Positions 61,015-64,000 of a DNA stretch of 64,000 nt are shown here, piece after piece. The first letter of the stretch is position 1, and every line of letters begins with the position of its first letter. Origin of the DNA: Carboxydothermus hydrogenoformans Z-2901 (GTDB lineage Bacteria; Bacillota; Z-2901; Carboxydothermales; Carboxydothermaceae); contig NC_007503.1 of NCBI RefSeq assembly GCF_000012865.1, positions 806,001 to 870,000 of the forward strand. Direction: 5' to 3'. Under the pieces are notes generated by a model. That model was not told the origin of the DNA, searched no databases, and saw only the letters and a list, made by a program, of their open reading frames with translations. The translations under genes were made by a program, and so were the position numbers.

Positions 61015-63516
61015 TTGAATAAAAAAATATGTTTTATAACATGTGTAAATAATAATAAACTATATGAAGAGTGTTTAAAATATATAAATAATTTAAGGGT
61101 TCCCGAGGGATATGAAATCGAAATAAAAATAATAAAAAATGCGAAAAGTCTAACATCAGGTTATAATGAAGGGATGCTAAGTAGTGATGCAAAATATAAA
61201 GTATATTTGCACCAAGATACATTTATCATAAATAAAAACTTTATAAATGATATATTAAAAATATTTGATAAAGATAAAACAATAGGTATGATTGGGGTAG
61301 TTGGAGCGAAAACTTTACCGATAAATGCTGTATGGTGGCATTCAAATAAAAAATATGGAAAAGTTTATGAAAATCGAACTGGTGAGATTGAATTATTGGC
61401 ATTTAATGAGGTTGAAGGAGATTTTGAAGAAGTAAAGGTAATTGATGGACTGATTATGATAACGCAATATGATATTCCCTGGAGAGAAGATATATTTACT
61501 GGCTGGCACTTTTATGACTTGTCGCAATGTATGGAATTTATGAAAAGAGGATTCAAAATAGTTATTCCAAAACAAAATGAGCCGTGGTGTATTCATAATT
61601 GTGGTTTTATAGAGATAAAAGATGATTATGAAAAATATAGAAAAATATTTTTAAATGAATACCCCTTGAATAAATATTCATCTGTTTATGATTACTTTTA
61701 CAATGAACGACAAGAAATTATTTCTCTTATTGAGTCTAAAGCCAGTAGAGTTTTAGATGTAGGTTGTGCTGCTGGTTTATTAGGGAAGAAGCTAAAAACT
61801 GAGAGGCCTGGAACTATTGTCTATGGTGTAGAAATTAATCGAGATATTGCCCAAGAAGCAGAGCAGTACCTTGATAAGGTATTAGTGGGAGACATTTATG
61901 AAAAGATAAATGAGCTACCTGACCGTTTTTTCGATACAATTATTCTTGCTGATGTTATCGAACATTTAAATGTGCCAGAAGTTATTATTAAGAAATTAAA
62001 AAGTAAATTGGCTCACAATGGGGAATTTATTATTAGTGTTCCAAATTTTCGTCATTGGTCTGTAATTATGAAAATTTTATTTGGCGATTTATCATATGAG
62101 GAAGCTGGAATAATGGATAAAACTCACTTACGTATTTTTACGAAATATATTATTCATAATATGATGAAAAATCTTAATTTAGAAGTTATTAAAATTAGTA
62201 AAAATGTTGTGCCACTTGAAGCAAATCAGAAAGAAATTTTAATAAAATTACTAGGAGCGTTTGCATTAGATGTAAGAAGCTTTGCTGCTGATATTGATAC
62301 TTATCAGTATATATATAAGGTAAAACCAAGAGAATATTTACGGTTCTCAAAATTAACTTCAATAATTATCTTAACACTTAATAACTATGAAATATCGAAA
62401 CAATGCATTGAATCGGTATTGAAATTTACGAATTTGCCTTTTGAATTAATTATTGTGGATAATGGTTCAACGGAAACTCAGTTACTTGAATATTTAAAAA
62501 ATTTACAGGAAAGGCGAGATGATGTTAAAGTTTATTTTCTTCCCGAAAATGTGGGTTATGGGCTTGGTAATAATTTTGGTTTATTACATTCTGTGGGTAA
62601 ATATGTGGTTTTTTTGAACAATGATACAATTGTTACACCTGATTGGCTAGAAAAGTTAATTATAGATTTGAATATGGATGAAAAAACCGGATTAATTGGG
62701 CCGCGAACAAACTATGTTTCGGGAGAACAAATTGTTAATAAAGTAAATTACAAAAATATGAATGAATTATTGGAATTTGCCAACAAATGGGAAGCGGTTA
62801 ATTACCGTGAAGTTACAGAGACAAAAAAACTTGTAGGTTTTTGCCTTCTTGCTAAAAGAGAAGTGATTGAGAAAATTGGTGGTTTTGATCCTTTATTTGA
62901 AATCGGAAACTTTGAGGATGATGATTTATGTAGAAGAGCCTATCTAGCCGGTTTTAAACTTAAAATTGCTGATGATGTGTTTATTCATCATTATGGGAGT
63001 AAAACATTTATTTCGGAAAAAATTAATTATGATGAAATTATGAAAAAAAATAGAGAAAAATATTTAAAGAAATGGGAAGTGTTTAATGAAATAGTTAAAA
63101 CCAATTATTTAAGTATAATTGAAAACTTTTTATTTATAAAGTTAGTGAAGGATAGGGAGGATTTTGGAATACCAGAAAATAGAGAGGTTTTATTCTTGGC
63201 ATTAGGAAAAAATGACAATAATTTAGATGAAACATTAATATCTAAATTAATTAAAAAAATAAATGAAAATGAAATTTTAGTGATTTTAGTAGATGACAAT
63301 CAAAATCATGAAGAAGTGGAGGAAAAATTAATAAAAGCTATTACAATGGCTGGGTTTACTCCTGAAGATTGTCCAGACGTATTACTGCATTATAGTAAAA
63401 GTTATTTTTATGATCTAATAAGTTTAATTAAACTGGCGAAGGCGTGTATTGTTATCGATGAAAGAACTAAAAAATGGGCAGAAGTTTTTGACAAAGATAA
63501 GGTTGATATAGATTAA
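61015..63516 (+). CDS. Tri-domain glycosyltransferase-methyltransferase-glycosyltransferase
   Basis: 833 residues. An N-terminal StrF-like glycosyltransferase (about 1-210; NKKICFITCVNNNKLYEECL, YLHQDTFIINK) is followed by a class I SAM methyltransferase (about 235-420; VLDVGCAAGLLGKKL, ADVIEHLN) and a GT2 domain (about 440-700; SIIILTLNNYE, VDNGSTE, FLNNDTIVTPDW). The end has a helical tail. It stands between dTDP-sugar genes and flagellin, suggesting flagellin glycosylation. It is clearly more AT-rich than its neighbours and may be acquired. A TTG start follows AAGGAG. Confidence 0.85.
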   Translation: MNKKICFITCVNNNKLYEECLKYINNLRVPEGYEIEIKIIKNAKSLTSGYNEGMLSSDAKYKVYLHQDTFIINKNFINDILKIFDKDKTIGMIGVVGAKTLPINAVWWHSNKKYGKVYENRTGEIELLAFNEVEGDFEEVKVIDGLIMITQYDIPWREDIFTGWHFYDLSQCMEFMKRGFKIVIPKQNEPWCIHNCGFIEIKDDYEKYRKIFLNEYPLNKYSSVYDYFYNERQEIISLIESKASRVLDVGCAAGLLGKKLKTERPGTIVYGVEINRDIAQEAEQYLDKVLVGDIYEKINELPDRFFDTIILADVIEHLNVPEVIIKKLKSKLAHNGEFIISVPNFRHWSVIMKILFGDLSYEEAGIMDKTHLRIFTKYIIHNMMKNLNLEVIKISKNVVPLEANQKEILIKLLGAFALDVRSFAADIDTYQYIYKVKPREYLRFSKLTSIIILTLNNYEISKQCIESVLKFTNLPFELIIVDNGSTETQLLEYLKNLQERRDDVKVYFLPENVGYGLGNNFGLLHSVGKYVVFLNNDTIVTPDWLEKLIIDLNMDEKTGLIGPRTNYVSGEQIVNKVNYKNMNELLEFANKWEAVNYREVTETKKLVGFCLLAKREVIEKIGGFDPLFEIGNFEDDDLCRRAYLAGFKLKIADDVFIHHYGSKTFISEKINYDEIMKKNREKYLKKWEVFNEIVKTNYLSIIENFLFIKLVKDREDFGIPENREVLFLALGKNDNNLDETLISKLIKKINENEILVILVDDNQNHEEVEEKLIKAITMAGFTPEDCPDVLLHYSKSYFYDLISLIKLAKACIVIDERTKKWAEVFDKDKVDID

Positions 63517-63530
63517 AATTTATAAAACGC

Positions 63531-63557
63531 TAAAAAATTTGCTTTTGCTTCCGAAAT
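63531..63557 (+). promoter_or_regulatory. Sigma-28 promoter of flagellin
   Basis: TAAA (63531-63534), 15 bases, then TCCGAAAT (63550-63557), close to the TAAA-N15-GCCGATAA consensus and almost identical to the site before flgM. Start would be near 63565, leaving a leader of about 75 bases. Confidence 0.85.
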
Positions 63558-63573
63558 AAAAAATAGAAAGGGT

Positions 63574-63634
63574 AGGTGGCCACCTGACTTAAAATAACTG
63601 GCAGGGATGCCAAAGAAAAAATCAAGGAGGAGGA
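63574..63634 (+). promoter_or_regulatory. Flagellin leader with candidate CsrA-binding hairpin
   Basis: TGGC-AGGGAT-GCCA (63599-63612) is a short hairpin that displays AGGGA in its loop, the form bound by CsrA. A second GGA motif is the ribosome site itself (AAGGAGGAGG, 63624-63633). Two such sites, one over the ribosome site, are the arrangement by which CsrA represses hag in Bacillus subtilis. AGGTGGCCACCT (63574-63585) is a palindrome of unknown role. Confidence 0.65.
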
Positions 63635-63640
63635 AAAAAT

Positions 63641-64000
63641 ATGAGTCTTAGAATCAACAACAATATTGAAGCATTAAATGCGTGGAGAGCGCTTAATAGC
63701 ACTTCAAATGCTTTACAAAAATCGATGGAAAAGCTTTCATCCGGTTTACGGATTAACCGTGCTGGAGATGATGCTGCTGGATTGGCTATTTCGGAAAAGT
63801 TAAGAGCGCAGATTCGTGGCTTAAACCAAGCGATTAGAAATGCTCAAGACGGTATTTCTTTAATTCAAACTGCTGAAGGTGGCTTGAGCGAAATTCAAAA
63901 TATCTTGCAACGGATGCGAGAGCTGGGAGTTCAAGCGGCAAACGGTACTTTAAACAATCAAGACATTTCAGCGATTACGACTGAGCTTAATCAATTATTT
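63641..64000 (+). CDS. Flagellin, N-terminal part (runs off the window)
   Basis: The first 120 residues are present. They show the conserved flagellin D0/D1 start: [37 protein letters not shown] and the [20 protein letters not shown]-type helix with [13 protein letters not shown]. Flagellin polymerises into the filament and is the probable substrate of the sugar genes upstream and the target of CsrA/FliW control. AAGGAGGAGG precedes the ATG, with a sigma-28 promoter further upstream. Confidence 0.97.
   Translation, partial: MSLRINNNIEALNAWRALNSTSNALQKSMEKLSSGLRINRAGDDAAGLAISEKLRAQIRGLNQAIRNAQDGISLIQTAEGGLSEIQNILQRMRELGVQAANGTLNNQDISAITTELNQLF

Noticed and set aside
63574-63585. AGGTGGCCACCT palindrome as a terminator or operator
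   Set aside because: No T-run follows and the arms leave a very short stem; kept only as a note in the flagellin leader.
1-64000. CRISPR arrays, tRNA or rRNA genes
   Set aside because: No regularly spaced repeats and no recognisable tRNA or rRNA sequence were seen on reading the gaps between genes.

Overview
The window looks like a chromosomal segment of a thermophilic, anaerobic, spore-forming and motile low-to-mid GC Firmicute. Gene content and style resemble Carboxydothermus or a close relative; this is inference, since there is no rRNA or other taxonomic marker here. The pointers are spore genes (a SpoVM-like micro-gene, an alpha/beta SASP, a SpoVB-type flippase), a Gram-positive-type LexA box, split methylmalonyl-CoA mutase subunits, a Flx-Hdr complex with two selenocysteine proteins, and a HerA-NurA-Mre11-Rad50 set.

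Layout. (1) 1-7 kb: sucCD, methylmalonyl-CoA mutase in two subunits, epimerase and a three-part biotin-dependent acyl-CoA carboxylase, together interconverting succinate and propionyl-CoA, closed by a terminator. (2) 7-9.1 kb: UPF0173 hydrolase, psd and pssA (phosphatidylethanolamine synthesis), then a 21-codon spoVM-like gene whose ribosome binding site lies in a long hairpin. (3) 9.1-11.3 kb: AraC regulator divergent from an iron alcohol dehydrogenase. (4) 11.5-19.8 kb: hdrC, a TnpB-only IS200/IS605 element with a structured RNA at its 3' end, hdrB, hdrA, mvhD/flxD and flxCBA. hdrA and mvhD each contain an in-frame UGA, followed by a hairpin, at a position where relatives have Cys. (5) 19.9-25.6 kb: PAS histidine kinase, membrane protein, radical SAM protein, and a copper operon (csoR-copZ-copA) with a palindromic CsoR operator. 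(6) 25.6-33.3 kb: an exported Ig-like protein, then an operon nurA-herA-mre11-rad50 in which Rad50 is made as three overlapping polypeptides. (7) 33.3-38.5 kb: diguanylate cyclase, preQ0 operon (queD-queC-DUF366-queE-folE), ypmA, surE, SASP. (8) 38.6-45.2 kb: an SOS-type DnaE polymerase behind a LexA box, a flippase and an EF-G paralogue. (9) 45.2-64 kb: a c-di-GMP-I riboswitch with terminator ahead of an HD-GYP phosphodiesterase, motAB, an MCP, cheW-cheA-cheB, flgM-flgN-flgK-flgL, DUF6470, fliW-csrA, four dTDP-sugar genes, a large glycosyltransferase/methyltransferase fusion, and the start of flagellin. Flagellin has a sigma-28 promoter and a CsrA-type hairpin in its leader.

The parts work together in several places. 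c-di-GMP is made (GGDEF), degraded (HD-GYP) and sensed (riboswitch) here. FlgM, FliW and CsrA control late flagellar expression, and the CsrA target and sigma-28 promoters are visible. The alcohol dehydrogenase beside Flx-Hdr recalls the ethanol-linked Flx-Hdr loci of sulfate reducers. The strongest candidates for follow-up are the two selenoproteins, the split-Rad50 resection cassette, the TnpB element with its pseudoknotted RNA, and the spoVM gene with its masking hairpin. No tRNA, rRNA or CRISPR array was seen. The only gap over 300 bases without a gene (45204-45534) holds the riboswitch.
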